Part shown: one piece after another, positions 34,309 through 42,441 of the stretch | Layout of the letters: the number at the start of each line of letters is the position of its first letter | Position numbering within the stretch: the stretch's first letter is position 1 | Source: DATFQE01 sp963733845 | GTDB taxonomy: Bacteria; Actinomycetota; Thermoleophilia; Gaiellales; Gaiellaceae | DNA length: 64,000 nucleotides | Assembly: GCA_963733845.1 (NCBI GenBank) | Contig: CAVTEM010000007.1 | Span: 1,178,001 to 1,242,000, forward strand | Reading direction: 5' to 3' | The notes under the pieces: generated by a model | Told to the model about the DNA's origin: nothing | Database searches by the model: none | The model's input: only the letters and a program-made list of their open reading frames with translations | Translations under genes and position numbers: made by a program

Positions 34309-34327
34309 TCGCATCGGCGACATCGCC
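34309..34327 (+). promoter_or_regulatory. 19-bp operator-like motif, copy c (thioredoxin)
   Basis: TCGCATCGGCGACATCGCC, 18 of 19 identical to copy a, at -62 to -44 relative to the thioredoxin ATG. Confidence 0.65.
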
Positions 34328-34358
34328 GGTTTGCCGCCGGCGAGCGGGACCGGTCTGA

Positions 34359-34364
34359 TAGGAA
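34359..34364 (+). promoter_or_regulatory. -10-like box TAGGAA, 6 nt before thioredoxin ATG
   Basis: TAGGAA, GCCTCG, ATG at 34371: leaderless geometry. Confidence 0.45.
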
Positions 34365-34370
34365 GCCTCG

Positions 34371-34934
34371 ATGGCGAGCGACGTCGATACGGCCGAATTC
34401 GAGCGCGAGGTGGTCGAGCGCTCCCACGAGGTGCCCGTAGTCGTCGACTTCTGGGCCGAGTGGTGCGGGCCCTGCCGCGTGCTGGGGCCTGTGCTCGAGC
34501 GCGAGGCCGAGGCGCGAGACATCGTGCTCGTGAAGGTCGATGTGGACGCGAATCCCGACCTTGCGAACCGCTACGACGTGCGCGGGATCCCGGCCGTGAA
34601 GGCGTTCAAGAAGGGGCGCGTCGTCTCCGAGTTCACGGGCGCGCTACCGCCTGCCTCCGTGGCGAGCTTCCTCGACGAGCTGACGGCGCCGTCGGAGGCG
34701 TCGCGGCTCGTCGACGACTTGCGGGCACGTGGGGAGCGGCCCGAGGTGGTCGCGGCGCTGGGCGAGGAGGATTACGAGCGTGCGTTCCGGCTGTTGCTCG
34801 AGGAGCTGGAGGACGCCGACGCAGAGGAACGCGAGGAGATCCGTCAGTTGATGGTCGCGCTCTTCGGCGAGCTCGGCCAGGAAGACCCGGTGGCGGCTCG
34901 CTACCGGCGCCGCCTCGCTGCCGCCCTCTACTGA
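34371..34934 (+). CDS. Thioredoxin with C-terminal helical extension (YbbN/CnoX-like)
   Basis: 187 residues. Thioredoxin fold at 1-105 with the intact active site WCGPC at 31-35 and cis-proline region GIPAVKAF. Residues about 110-187 form helices (RPEVVAALGEEDYERAFRLL) like the TPR tail of YbbN/CnoX, a chaperone-thioredoxin that protects proteins during oxidative stress. Unlike E. coli CnoX it keeps both cysteines. Copy c of the operator-like motif upstream. The 3' end overlaps the convergent phosphoribosyltransferase gene by 7 bp. Confidence 0.88.
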   Translation: MASDVDTAEFEREVVERSHEVPVVVDFWAEWCGPCRVLGPVLEREAEARDIVLVKVDVDANPDLANRYDVRGIPAVKAFKKGRVVSEFTGALPPASVASFLDELTAPSEASRLVDDLRARGERPEVVAALGEEDYERAFRLLLEELEDADAEEREEIRQLMVALFGELGQEDPVAARYRRRLAAALY

Positions 34935-35561
34935 AGCTCGCCGGCCAGGAGGCCGGCGACGTACCACTCGTCGAGCGGGTCGAAGATGTCGTAGGCCTGG
35001 CCGACGACGGCGATCTGCTCCAGCGCGTGCGGACAGACGACGGCGTCGGCTTCCGCTTGCGAGGCGCTCGAGCCCGTCCACGTGGCCGACGGGGGTCGCT
35101 GCGATCAGGGTGCCGGCGCTCCGGGCCCGCGCCCAGCGGCAGGCGGCGGCGAGCGTCAGCCCCGTGATCAGGCCGTCGTCGACGAGCACCGCGACGCGGC
35201 CCGCTACGGGAAGCGGCTCGTGCTCGAGCCGCTGCTCGAGGGCGCGTGCGCTGCGCCGGGCGCGTTCGACCACGGGCTCGACCTGCTCGGCCGGCACACC
35301 GTGTCCCTCGCGCAGGTAGGCAGGGCCTTCGGCGGTCGTGGCGCCGAGCCGCAGCCCGAAGGCGTTGACCCGCTCGACGTCGACGGCGGTCAGGGGCGCC
35401 TGGAGCGCGCGGGCGACCTCGACCGCGACTGCGACGCCGCCTCGGGCCACGCCGACCACAACGGGATCGTCCAGATCGAGCGCTACGACGTCCTCGCTCA
35501 GCAGGCGGCCGGCCGCCTCCCGGTCGCGAAACAGAGGCTCCATCCACGAGACGATTCGCAC
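34928..35561 (-). CDS. Phosphoribosyltransferase family protein (one +1 frameshift)
   Basis: About 210 residues when corrected. The type I PRTase fold shows VVVGVARGGVAVAVEVA and the PRPP loop VLVDDGLITGLT. Near 35053-35054 one extra base shifts the frame; the right frame continues EADAVVCPHALEQIAVVGQA and YDIFDPLDEWYVAGLLAGEL, the usual end of this family (COG1926-like, possibly linked to dienelactone-hydrolase fusions). Substrate unknown. GTG start with GACAAT 6 nt upstream; no SD. Confidence 0.78.
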
Positions 35562-35567
35562 CGTCCG

Positions 35568-35573
35568 ATTGTC
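35568..35573 (-). promoter_or_regulatory. -10-like box GACAAT, 6 nt before GTG
   Basis: Minus strand GACAAT, CGGACG, GTG of the phosphoribosyltransferase gene. Confidence 0.4.
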
Positions 35574-35616
35574 GCCTGTGGCTGGGCGGATCGGCCGTCG
35601 TGCCTGCGCGGGTCCG

Positions 35617-35622
35617 TATTGT
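35617..35622 (+). promoter_or_regulatory. -10-like box TATTGT, 7 nt before GTG
   Basis: TATTGT then 7 nt then the GTG at 35630 of the epimerase gene; supports this start over the upstream GTG at 35600. Confidence 0.4.
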
Positions 35623-35629
35623 CCAGGGC

Positions 35630-36463
35630 GTGAAGCTGGTCGTCACCGGCGCGAGCGGGAAGGCCGGCCGGGCGGTCGTCGCCGAGCTGCTCTGGCACGA
35701 GCACGACGTGCTCGGGGTCGACGCCATCGCGCCGGAGGAGGAGGTCACGCCGTCGCTCCAGGCCGACCTGACCGACTTCGGCCAGACCGTGGAGTGCCTC
35801 GCCGGCGCCGAGGCAGTCGTGCACCTGGCCGCGATTCCGGCGCCCGGGATCCGCACCGACGAGACCACCTTCCAGACGAACATCCGCAGCACCTACAACG
35901 TCTTCGAGGCGGCCCGCGTCCTCGGCCTCGCCCGCGTCGTTTGGGCCTCCAGCGAGACGATCCTCGGGCTGCCGTTCGACCGCGAGCAGCCGGCCTACGC
36001 GCCGATCGACGAGGAGCACCCACCGTATCCGGAGTCGAGCTACGCGCTCTCGAAGCTGCTCGGCGAGGAGCTCGGTCGCCAGTTCCACCGCTGGAACGGC
36101 ACGCCTCACGTCGCGCTGCGCTTCTCGAACATCATGGAGCCGGAGGACTACTCGTACTTCGCGTCGTTCTGGGACGACCCTCGGCTGCGCCGGTGGAACC
36201 TCTGGGGCTACGTGGACGCGCGTGACGTCGCTGCGTGCTGCCGGCTGGCGCTCGAGGCGGAAGTCGGTGCCGAGCACTTCATCGTCGCGGCCGCGGACAC
36301 CGTGATGAACCGGCCCAGCCGCGAGCTGATGGCGGAGGTCTTCCCGTCCGTGCCCTATCGGCCGGGCGACGGCGACTTCGACACGCTGCTCTCGATCGAG
36401 AAGGCGCGAAGGATGCTGGGGTACGAGCCACAGCACTCCTGGCGCGACCACGTCGAGGGATGA
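35630..36463 (+). CDS. Extended SDR NAD(P)-dependent epimerase/dehydratase family protein
   Basis: 277 residues. Rossmann motif GASGKAG at 7-13 (extended type TGxxGxxG), AVVHLAAIP at about 62-70, catalytic Y138 and K142 in YALSK. The family includes UDP-sugar epimerases and uronate dehydrogenases; the short C-terminal domain (about 277 residues in all) fits the uronate-dehydrogenase-like subgroup. The stop overlaps the ATG 36460 of the bicupin frame, which may bind or isomerise the product; inference. Confidence 0.83.
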   Translation: MKLVVTGASGKAGRAVVAELLWHEHDVLGVDAIAPEEEVTPSLQADLTDFGQTVECLAGAEAVVHLAAIPAPGIRTDETTFQTNIRSTYNVFEAARVLGLARVVWASSETILGLPFDREQPAYAPIDEEHPPYPESSYALSKLLGEELGRQFHRWNGTPHVALRFSNIMEPEDYSYFASFWDDPRLRRWNLWGYVDARDVAACCRLALEAEVGAEHFIVAAADTVMNRPSRELMAEVFPSVPYRPGDGDFDTLLSIEKARRMLGYEPQHSWRDHVEG

Positions 36464-36474
36464 GCGTGGATCGG

Positions 36475-36480
36475 CATACT
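36475..36480 (+). promoter_or_regulatory. -10-like box CATACT, 6 nt before GTG
   Basis: CATACT, CGCGTC, GTG at 36487; suggests the bicupin can be transcribed on its own with start at 36487. Confidence 0.35.
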
Positions 36481-36486
36481 CGCGTC

Positions 36487-37239
36487 GTGGCAGGGGTCGT
36501 TCACCTGGCCGGCGAGGGCGAGGAGCTGTTCGGCGGCAGGATCGTGCTGAAGGCGACCTTCGACCAGCTCTGCATCACGGAGTCGTGGTTCTCGAGCGCG
36601 CGCGACGGAGCGAGCCCGCACCTCCACAAAGAGCACGTCGACTCCTTCTACGTCATCGAAGGCGGGCTGGCGGTCCTGATCGACGACGAGGAGGTCGTGC
36701 TCGGGCCGGGCGGATTCGCCTCGGCGCCGCCGGAGCTCGTGCACGGGTTCCGGACGACCATGCCCACGCGCTTCCTCAACTTCCACACGCCCGACGGGCG
36801 CTTCGCGGACAACCTGCGCGAGCGGAACCGGGGCGAGCCGGGCGGCTTCGACAGCGTCGACGCCGAGCCGGGCACGGGCATCGCCGGCTCCAACGGCGTG
36901 GTCCTGCAGCCCGGCGAGGGCGAGCGGCTGGAGGCGAACCGGCGGGTCGCGACGATCAAGGCCGGCCGCGAGGAGCTGGCCCTGATCGAGTTCGAGCTCG
37001 AGCCCGGCTTCGAGGGCCCTGCGCCGCACACTCACGACGACCACGTCGACTCGTTCTACGTGCTCGAGGGCGAGGCCGAGTTCGAGGTCGAGGGCAAGAA
37101 GCTGCTCCTGGGACCCGGCTCCTTCGTGGCAGCGCCGCCGGGAGTCGAGCACACGTTCGCCGTGGGGCCGGGCCGCAGCCGGCTACTGAACATCCATGCG
37201 CCGAGCGTCGGCTTCCACGAGTGGCTACGGGGGATCTGA
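36487..37239 (+). CDS. Two-domain cupin (bicupin)
   Basis: 250 residues from GTG 36487 (or 259 from ATG 36460, which overlaps the epimerase stop). Two cupin barrels: first with SPHLHKEHVDSFYVIEGGLAV and GPGGFASAPPELVHGF, second with PHTHDDHVDSFYVLEGEAEF and GPGSFVAAPPGVEHTFA. The paired HxH....E motifs and late histidines bind one metal per domain. Similar bicupins include quercetin- and gentisate-type dioxygenases and sugar-ligand proteins; no closer call is safe. Confidence 0.82.
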   Translation: MAGVVHLAGEGEELFGGRIVLKATFDQLCITESWFSSARDGASPHLHKEHVDSFYVIEGGLAVLIDDEEVVLGPGGFASAPPELVHGFRTTMPTRFLNFHTPDGRFADNLRERNRGEPGGFDSVDAEPGTGIAGSNGVVLQPGEGERLEANRRVATIKAGREELALIEFELEPGFEGPAPHTHDDHVDSFYVLEGEAEFEVEGKKLLLGPGSFVAAPPGVEHTFAVGPGRSRLLNIHAPSVGFHEWLRGI

Positions 37240-37571
37240 AGAGCGGTTGGAGCGAGAACCCGCGGTGCGATGCGGCGAAGCATCGTGACGCTTCATCGTC
37301 CAAACGCCCACGCCACCATCAGCGGCAGCTCTTCGTGCGGGAACCTGTCGCTCGTGCGATACGACGCCTCGATCATGATGATTTCGACGCCGGCATCCCG
37401 AAGCGCGGTCGCCCATCGGGTGGCGTCTGTCGCGGAAGAACTACTCCCAGGGCCCCGCGGACGAAGGAGCACCGGAAGCGACTCGAGCAAACGCTAGCGG
37501 CCTGTAACCGCATCCTGGGCGCAGAGGATCGCCTGCAGAATCTGGAGCCGAAGTAGGGCAAGGGCCACTCC
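37240..37571. other. Gene-poor stretch with possible gene relic
   Basis: No intact gene. On the minus strand 37293-37490 is open for 65 codons (DATRWATALRDAGVEIIMIE, ending FPHEELPLMVAWAFGR), which faintly recalls the end of a dienelactone-hydrolase-type alpha/beta hydrolase. Together with the next relic it suggests a decaying patch. Confidence 0.35.
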
Positions 37572-38031
37572 GTGCGCGAGATCGAGAACCGCTTCTGATC
37601 GGCGGTATCGACGACCTCTGGTTGGCGCTCACCGATCCCCGCCGTCTCGCCCGCTGGACTCGGTGAGGTAGAAGGCGACCTCCGCCTCGGCGGTGAGTAC
37701 GAGCTTCCGCTTCTTTGCCAGCGGATCGGAAGGCACTGGCGCGTGGAAGCGTGCGAGCCCCGCGGCGGCTGCTATGCGGTGACCGATGGCCCTGGACCAG
37801 CCAGACGAGGACGTCATCGAGGCCACGCTGGCCGCCGACGGCGACCAGACCATCCTGGTCTGGGAGGAACGGGGCATGCCGGTCGACCAGCTCGCCGGCT
37901 ACGGGGCCGGGGTGCAGATCCATGTCGAAGATCTTGCTGCCTACCTGGCCGGGCGTGAACGCTGCGATGCAGCCGCCAGGTTCGCCGAGCTGTTCCCTAC
38001 CTATCAACAGTTGGCCGTCAACGTCGGCTAG
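37572..38031 (+). pseudogene. SRPBCC (AHSA1-like) protein, decayed
   Basis: Across three frames one can read VREIENRF, then IDDLWLALTDPRRLARWTR, EVEGDLRLGGEYELPLL, RVEACEPRGGCYAVTD, VIEATLAADGDQTILVWEER, and a C-terminus HVEDLAAYLAGRERCDAAAR that is typical of AHSA1/SRPBCC proteins. There is a stop after VREIENRF and two further frame changes, so more damage than in the other frameshifted genes; a true pseudogene is likely. About 150 residues when whole. Confidence 0.7.
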
Positions 38032-38069
38032 TTACTACTCAGACAAACGAGCCTGGAGAATGGCAGCTG

Positions 38070-38864
38070 ATGGCAACTGTGCAGGAGTACCTCGACGCGT
38101 ACGACCGGCAGCTTCGTGCGGACGCCGAAACCCCGAGTGCGGTGGCCGTGACGCGCCTCGGCCCGCTGAGGCTCGTGACGTTCGCGGGCGGTCGGGGTTT
38201 CGTCACCTACCGGGATCTCGGAGGTGCGGATGGCGCGGTGATCGCCCGGTGGGTGGAGGGCGCTCTTGCGCACTACCGTGAGGATCCTGGGATAACCCGA
38301 GTCGAGTGGAAGACGCGCGCGCACGATCACGCGCCGGCGCTTCACGACGCGCTCGTGCGAAATGGGTTCGTGCCCGGGGAGCCGGAGTCGATCATGATCG
38401 GCGAAGCCGCTCTCCTGGCGGTTGACGTTCCATTGCCGAAGGGGATCCACCTCCGGCGGGTCACGAGCGAGCCGGACGTCCGCGCGCTCAGTGCGATGCA
38501 GGAAGAGGTCTTCGGGGGCGGGTTCGCCCAAGAGATGGCAGATGCGCTGCTCCGAAGACTGGGGTTCGGGGATGGGATGGAACTCTGGGTGGCAGAGGCC
38601 GACGGAGAGATCGTCAGCTCCGGCCGCCTGGAGCCGGTGCCCGCCACGGAGTTCGCCGGGATCTGGGGCGGCGCCACGCGACCGGAATGGCGTGGGCGCG
38701 GGATCTACCGTGCGCTCACGGCGGCCCGTGCACGATCAGCGCTTGTGCTTGGCAAGAGGCTGATCCACAGCGACTCGACCGAAGAATCGCGCCCGATCCT
38801 CGAACGAGCGGGACTAGTCAAGGTCTCGACGACGACGCCCTACCTGTGGGTCGCCGGCGGGTAG
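38070..38864 (+). CDS. GNAT family N-acetyltransferase
   Basis: 264 residues. The C-terminal half has the GNAT core: LWVAEADGEIVSSGRLEP and the acetyl-CoA loop GGATRPEWRGRGIYRALTAA (motif A Q/RxxGxG/A as RGRGIY), then LGKRLIHSDSTEESRPILE. The N-terminal half is a second, weaker GNAT-like lobe. Acetylates an unknown amine. GAGAAT lies 8 nt before the ATG. Next to decayed genes, so possibly in a plastic spot. Confidence 0.83.
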   Translation: MATVQEYLDAYDRQLRADAETPSAVAVTRLGPLRLVTFAGGRGFVTYRDLGGADGAVIARWVEGALAHYREDPGITRVEWKTRAHDHAPALHDALVRNGFVPGEPESIMIGEAALLAVDVPLPKGIHLRRVTSEPDVRALSAMQEEVFGGGFAQEMADALLRRLGFGDGMELWVAEADGEIVSSGRLEPVPATEFAGIWGGATRPEWRGRGIYRALTAARARSALVLGKRLIHSDSTEESRPILERAGLVKVSTTTPYLWVAGG

Positions 38865-38885
38865 GCGGGTCGGGCGACGCGCCTG

Positions 38886-39707
38886 CTACCCGCCGGCGGG
38901 CGCGTCGAGCAGGAAGTCCAGCAGGAGCGGATTGACGAGCTCGGGCGAGCGGATATCGGGCCGGTGCCCGCCGTCCGGGATCAGCTCCAGCCGTGCGTTC
39001 GGCAGCTCGGCGGCGATGCTCTCGGCGTGCTCGACCGGGACCGGCGCATCGGCCTCGCCGTGGACGATCAGCGTCGGGCAGGCGACCTGGCCGAGCAGGC
39101 GAGCCGGCCGTTGCCAGTCGAACTCGAGCTCCTGGGTGACGGCGACCTCCGGGCTCGCTTCCAGGCCGATCGCGATCATCTCGGCGGTCACTTCGGCGGA
39201 GTCCGGCTCCGTGAAGACCTGGTGCATGAAGGGCACGATGAACCCGGCCCAATCGGTCCGCAGGCTCTCGAGCCAGCTCGGGCTCGGAGGTGGCGGCTCG
39301 GCTTCGAGCTGCATGTAGGGCGCGATCGCGACGATGCGGTCGAATCGATCGGGGTCGTCGGTGGCCAGAAGCACCGCGACGTTCATGCCTCGGGAGGCAG
39401 TGACGAGCGCCGCACGCTCGATCCCGGAGGCCTCGAGAACCGCGAGCGCGTCGGCCGCGTGGAACGGAAAGTCGTAGCCGCGCTCCGGCCGCTCACTGGC
39501 GCCCGCGCCTCGCGGGTCGTAGGTAAGGACGGTCGCGTGCGACTGGAGGGCGGCCACCTGGTGGCCCACGACGCGCGCATCGACGATGTTCCACGTCGGC
39601 ACGAACAGAATGGCCCGCTCGCCGCCGCCGTACCGGTACCAGGCGATCCGTGTCCCGTCGCCGCTCGTCGCCATGCCGTCCGCAACGCGGTTGGGCGCCG
39701 GGATCAC
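38886..39707 (-). CDS. Alpha/beta hydrolase
   Basis: 273 residues. Nucleophile S105 in VTASRGMN, where the usual GxSxG has become ASRG; acid in VHGEADAPVPVEHA and histidine in DGGHRPDIR complete the triad. Upstream TYDPRGAGASERP is the typical oxyanion-side loop. Similar proteins are found fused to adenylate cyclases in actinobacteria. GTG 39707 overlaps the K+ channel stop (GTGA); TATCGT is also 6 nt upstream. Substrate unknown. Confidence 0.82.
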   Translation of the reverse strand: MIPAPNRVADGMATSGDGTRIAWYRYGGGERAILFVPTWNIVDARVVGHQVAALQSHATVLTYDPRGAGASERPERGYDFPFHAADALAVLEASGIERAALVTASRGMNVAVLLATDDPDRFDRIVAIAPYMQLEAEPPPPSPSWLESLRTDWAGFIVPFMHQVFTEPDSAEVTAEMIAIGLEASPEVAVTQELEFDWQRPARLLGQVACPTLIVHGEADAPVPVEHAESIAAELPNARLELIPDGGHRPDIRSPELVNPLLLDFLLDAPAGG

Positions 39708-40087
39708 GCATCGACGATACAACGCTCCGACGGGACGGCGGCAGCTCGTGTCGGCTGCCGGGTGAGCGGGTGGAGCGGCGACGTCTGCGACATCTTCCCC
39801 GCCAGCGTCGTGACGAAGGTCAGGAGAATCCCGATGCCGACGAGCACGTAGCCGGCGGTGAAGAGCTTGCCGACGTCCGTCTGTGGCGCGAAGTCGCCGT
39901 AGCCGACGGTGGTCAGCGTGACCACGCTGAAGTACAGCGCGTCGACGAAGCGAAGGCCCTCGACGAGCGAGTAGAACGCTGTGCCGCTGACGATCGCGAT
40001 CAGGGTGAGGAGCCCGAGCGAGACGAACTGGGGGTCGCGGCGGAGCGCCCAGATCGCGCGGATCATGCCGAGCAGGAGCAGCGGCAC
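39704..40087 (-). CDS. Two-TM potassium channel 2
   Basis: 127 residues, closely related to channel 1: same MPLLLL start, SLVEGLR before the pore helix, filter TVGYGD at 60-65. The C-tail differs (MSQTSPLHPLTRQPTR). Lies between the truncated GH15 gene (start side, 2 bp gap) and the hydrolase (4-bp overlap), so the three form an operon. Confidence 0.88.
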   Translation of the reverse strand: MPLLLLGMIRAIWALRRDPQFVSLGLLTLIAIVSGTAFYSLVEGLRFVDALYFSVVTLTTVGYGDFAPQTDVGKLFTAGYVLVGIGILLTFVTTLAGKMSQTSPLHPLTRQPTRAAAVPSERCIVDA

Positions 40088-40089
40088 GG

Positions 40090-40692
40090 CTAGGCCACCG
40101 AGCTGCGTTCGAGGGGCGAGTTGGACGAGGCCCAGTCGGTCCAGTACGACTCGGTGTCGGCGAGCGCTCGCAGCGGATCGATCGGAGCGGGTCCGGCCTC
40201 GCCGGCCGGCTGCCAGGTGAGGACGAAGGGGATGAGCTCGCCTGCCGTGACGAAGAAGTCCGCCACCACCGCGGAGCCCTCCTGGCGCGTTTCGACCGGG
40301 GTGCGGAGCCAGAGGCTGTCCGGCTCCGCGAAGCGGACCCTGAGGTCCATCCGCACACGCACGCGGCCGCGGACGCCCTCGGCCAGGCGCACGATGCTGG
40401 GCGCCTGGCTTCTCGGTGGCATGAAGTCGACGAGGCGGATCGAGCCCTCGGCGTTCTCGAAATCCGTCTCGAGGACGAGCGTGTCGCGGCGGTAGCGGCG
40501 GCGAGTCGCCGGCACACGCCCTGCGGGCGCAATCTGCCAGCGGCCGTTCTCCTCGTCGCCGAGCAGGGCGGCGAACGAGGCTGCCGGGTCGAAGCGTGGC
40601 AGGCAGAACCAGTCGATCGAGCCCTTGTCGTCGACGCGCGCTGCCGAGCGCGTGTCGCCCAGCAGCGCGTAGTCCTCGATCCGAAGTGTCAT
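40090..40692 (-). pseudogene. GH15-like protein cut to its N-terminal domain
   Basis: 200 residues matching only the first third of the GH15 protein at 28503: IEDYALLGDTRSAARVDDKG, SIDWFCLPRFDPAASFAALL, FMPPRSQAPSIVRLAEGVRG, FVLTWQP and the linker TESYWTDWASSN. It ends just where the catalytic barrel should begin, 2 bp before the channel gene. No catalytic glutamate is left. Either a deletion remnant or a retained sugar-binding domain; in-frame integrity argues for recent loss or reuse. Confidence 0.7.
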
Positions 40693-40711
40693 CAGGATCG
40701 CCTCTTTCCGC

Positions 40712-42283
40712 CTAAGCGGCCCGGGCGGAATCGACGACCGGCCGCCGCAGCTCGGGCGCGGCTTCCGCTTCGCCGGCGACCGTCTCGCGGGCCGGCAGGA
40801 AGCGGGCTACGAACACGGCCGTGACGGCTGCGAGCGCCGCGGCGACGAGGAGACCGGTGCCCATGGCCTGCGTGAAGGCGTCGCCCGTCGTGGCGAGCAG
40901 GCCGGAGGCGGCCTCCGGTGGCAGCTGTGCGGCGATCGCGGTGGAGGCGCCGACCGAGTCCTCGGCTCCTGCCTGCGCCTGAGCGGGCAGGCCACCCAGC
41001 GAGCCCTCGACGTCGTTCGTGTAGAGGGAGCTGACGAGTGAGCCGATCACGGCCACGCCGAGGGCGCCGGAGACCATGCGTGCGACGGTGTTGGTCGCCG
41101 AAGCAACGCCCGACTTGGCCGCGGGAACGGCGCCGACCACCGCTTCGGTCGCAGGGGCCATGACCCAGCCCATGGCGAGCGTCGTCCCGAAGAACCAGGC
41201 CATCAGCGTGAAGGTCCCCGTGTCGGGTCCCCAGAGCGTTGTCAGCGCGAACGCGACTGCGAGGCCCGCCAGTCCCGCCGCGACCACCTTGGCGGTGCCG
41301 AGATGCCTGACCGCCTTGCTCGACGAGCCGGCCCCGATCATCAGTCCGAGCGCCATCGGGCTCATCACGACGCCGGCCTCGATCGCGCTGTAGCCGTGGG
41401 CGAACTGCAGGTACTGGGTCAGGGCGAAGATCCCGCCCAGCAGGGCGAAGAACGCCACGCTGACCGCCGCTGTGCTGACGCTGAAGCGGGCATTGCGGAA
41501 GAAGCCGAGGTCGAGCATCGGCTCGGCGACGCGCCGCTCCCACCAGAAGAACGCGGCGAGCAGCACGACGCTCAGGCCGATTGAGCCAAGCGCGAGGCCA
41601 CTCAGCCAGCCCTGCTCGGGCGCCTCGATGATCGCGTAGACGAGGACGCTGAACCCGGCCGTCGAGAGCGCGGCTCCCGGCAGGTCGAAGGCACCGGGCT
41701 TTGGATCACGGCTCTCGGGCACGTAGCGGATGCCGAGCAAGAGCGCCGCGGCCGCGAAGGGCACGTTGACCAGGAAGACGGACGACCAGGCGAACCACTC
41801 GAGCAGCAACCCGCCGGCGAGCGGGCCGAGTCCGATCCCGACTGCGGCCAGAGCGGCCCAGATCCCGATCGCCTTGCCGCGTTCCTCGCCTTTGAAGAGG
41901 TTGGCGATGATCGACAGGGTGGCGGGCATGATCAACGCGGCGCCCACTCCCATCGCCGCGCGTACGGCGATCACCTGGTCGGCCGAGTCGGCGACGAGGG
42001 CGGCGAGGCTGGCGAGCCCGAAGATGGACACGCCGGCCTGGAAGGCGAGCTTGCGCCCGTAGCGGTCGCCGAGCGTGCCGAACACGAGCAGTAGGCCCGC
42101 GAAGACGAGCAGATACGAGTCGACCATCCACTGCAGCTTCGAGTTGGAGGCGCCGAACTCGTCCTGCATCGTCGGCAGGGCGACGTTGAGAATCGTCGTG
42201 TCGAGCCCGATGATCACCAGGCTCAGCGAGAGCACGCCGAGGGTCTTCCAGCGGCGGGCGTAGTGGACGGGGTCGAGCGTCAT
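40712..42283 (-). CDS. DHA2-family MFS drug exporter 2
   Basis: 523 residues, about 14 membrane segments, motif A GTLGDRYGRKL and glycine-rich motif C-like GLGPLAGGLLLEW. Parallel to exporter 1 along the whole length (ARRWKTLGVLSLSL, LDTTILNVALPTM). Start ATG 42283 is set by AAGGAG. Divergent from LuxR regulator 4 with motif copy e between, giving the same pump/regulator pairing as MMPL/LuxR1. Confidence 0.9.
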   Translation of the reverse strand: MTLDPVHYARRWKTLGVLSLSLVIIGLDTTILNVALPTMQDEFGASNSKLQWMVDSYLLVFAGLLLVFGTLGDRYGRKLAFQAGVSIFGLASLAALVADSADQVIAVRAAMGVGAALIMPATLSIIANLFKGEERGKAIGIWAALAAVGIGLGPLAGGLLLEWFAWSSVFLVNVPFAAAALLLGIRYVPESRDPKPGAFDLPGAALSTAGFSVLVYAIIEAPEQGWLSGLALGSIGLSVVLLAAFFWWERRVAEPMLDLGFFRNARFSVSTAAVSVAFFALLGGIFALTQYLQFAHGYSAIEAGVVMSPMALGLMIGAGSSSKAVRHLGTAKVVAAGLAGLAVAFALTTLWGPDTGTFTLMAWFFGTTLAMGWVMAPATEAVVGAVPAAKSGVASATNTVARMVSGALGVAVIGSLVSSLYTNDVEGSLGGLPAQAQAGAEDSVGASTAIAAQLPPEAASGLLATTGDAFTQAMGTGLLVAAALAAVTAVFVARFLPARETVAGEAEAAPELRRPVVDSARAA

Positions 42284-42364
42284 GACGCTGCACTCCTTTT
42301 GGGTTCGAGAGCGGTTCGGTTTGTCGTTTCCATCGCTCTCCACGATCGCGGCACGAGCCCGGGA

Positions 42365-42383
42365 TCGCACCGGCGATTCCGCC
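42365..42383 (+). promoter_or_regulatory. 19-bp operator-like motif, copy e (DHA2 pump 2 / LuxR4)
   Basis: TCGCACCGGCGATTCCGCC, 15 of 19 identical to copy a, at -77 to -59 of the LuxR4 ATG and 82 bp before the pump start. Confidence 0.55.
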
Positions 42384-42427
42384 AGGTTTTTCGAGGAGCT
42401 CTCGCCGGGGCACGAGCAGAGCGGCGT

Positions 42428-42433
42428 TACGAT
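42428..42433 (+). promoter_or_regulatory. -10-like box TACGAT, 8 nt before ATG of LuxR4
   Basis: TACGAT, then CAGCGCAG, then ATG at 42442. Confidence 0.45.
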
Positions 42434-42441
42434 CAGCGCAG

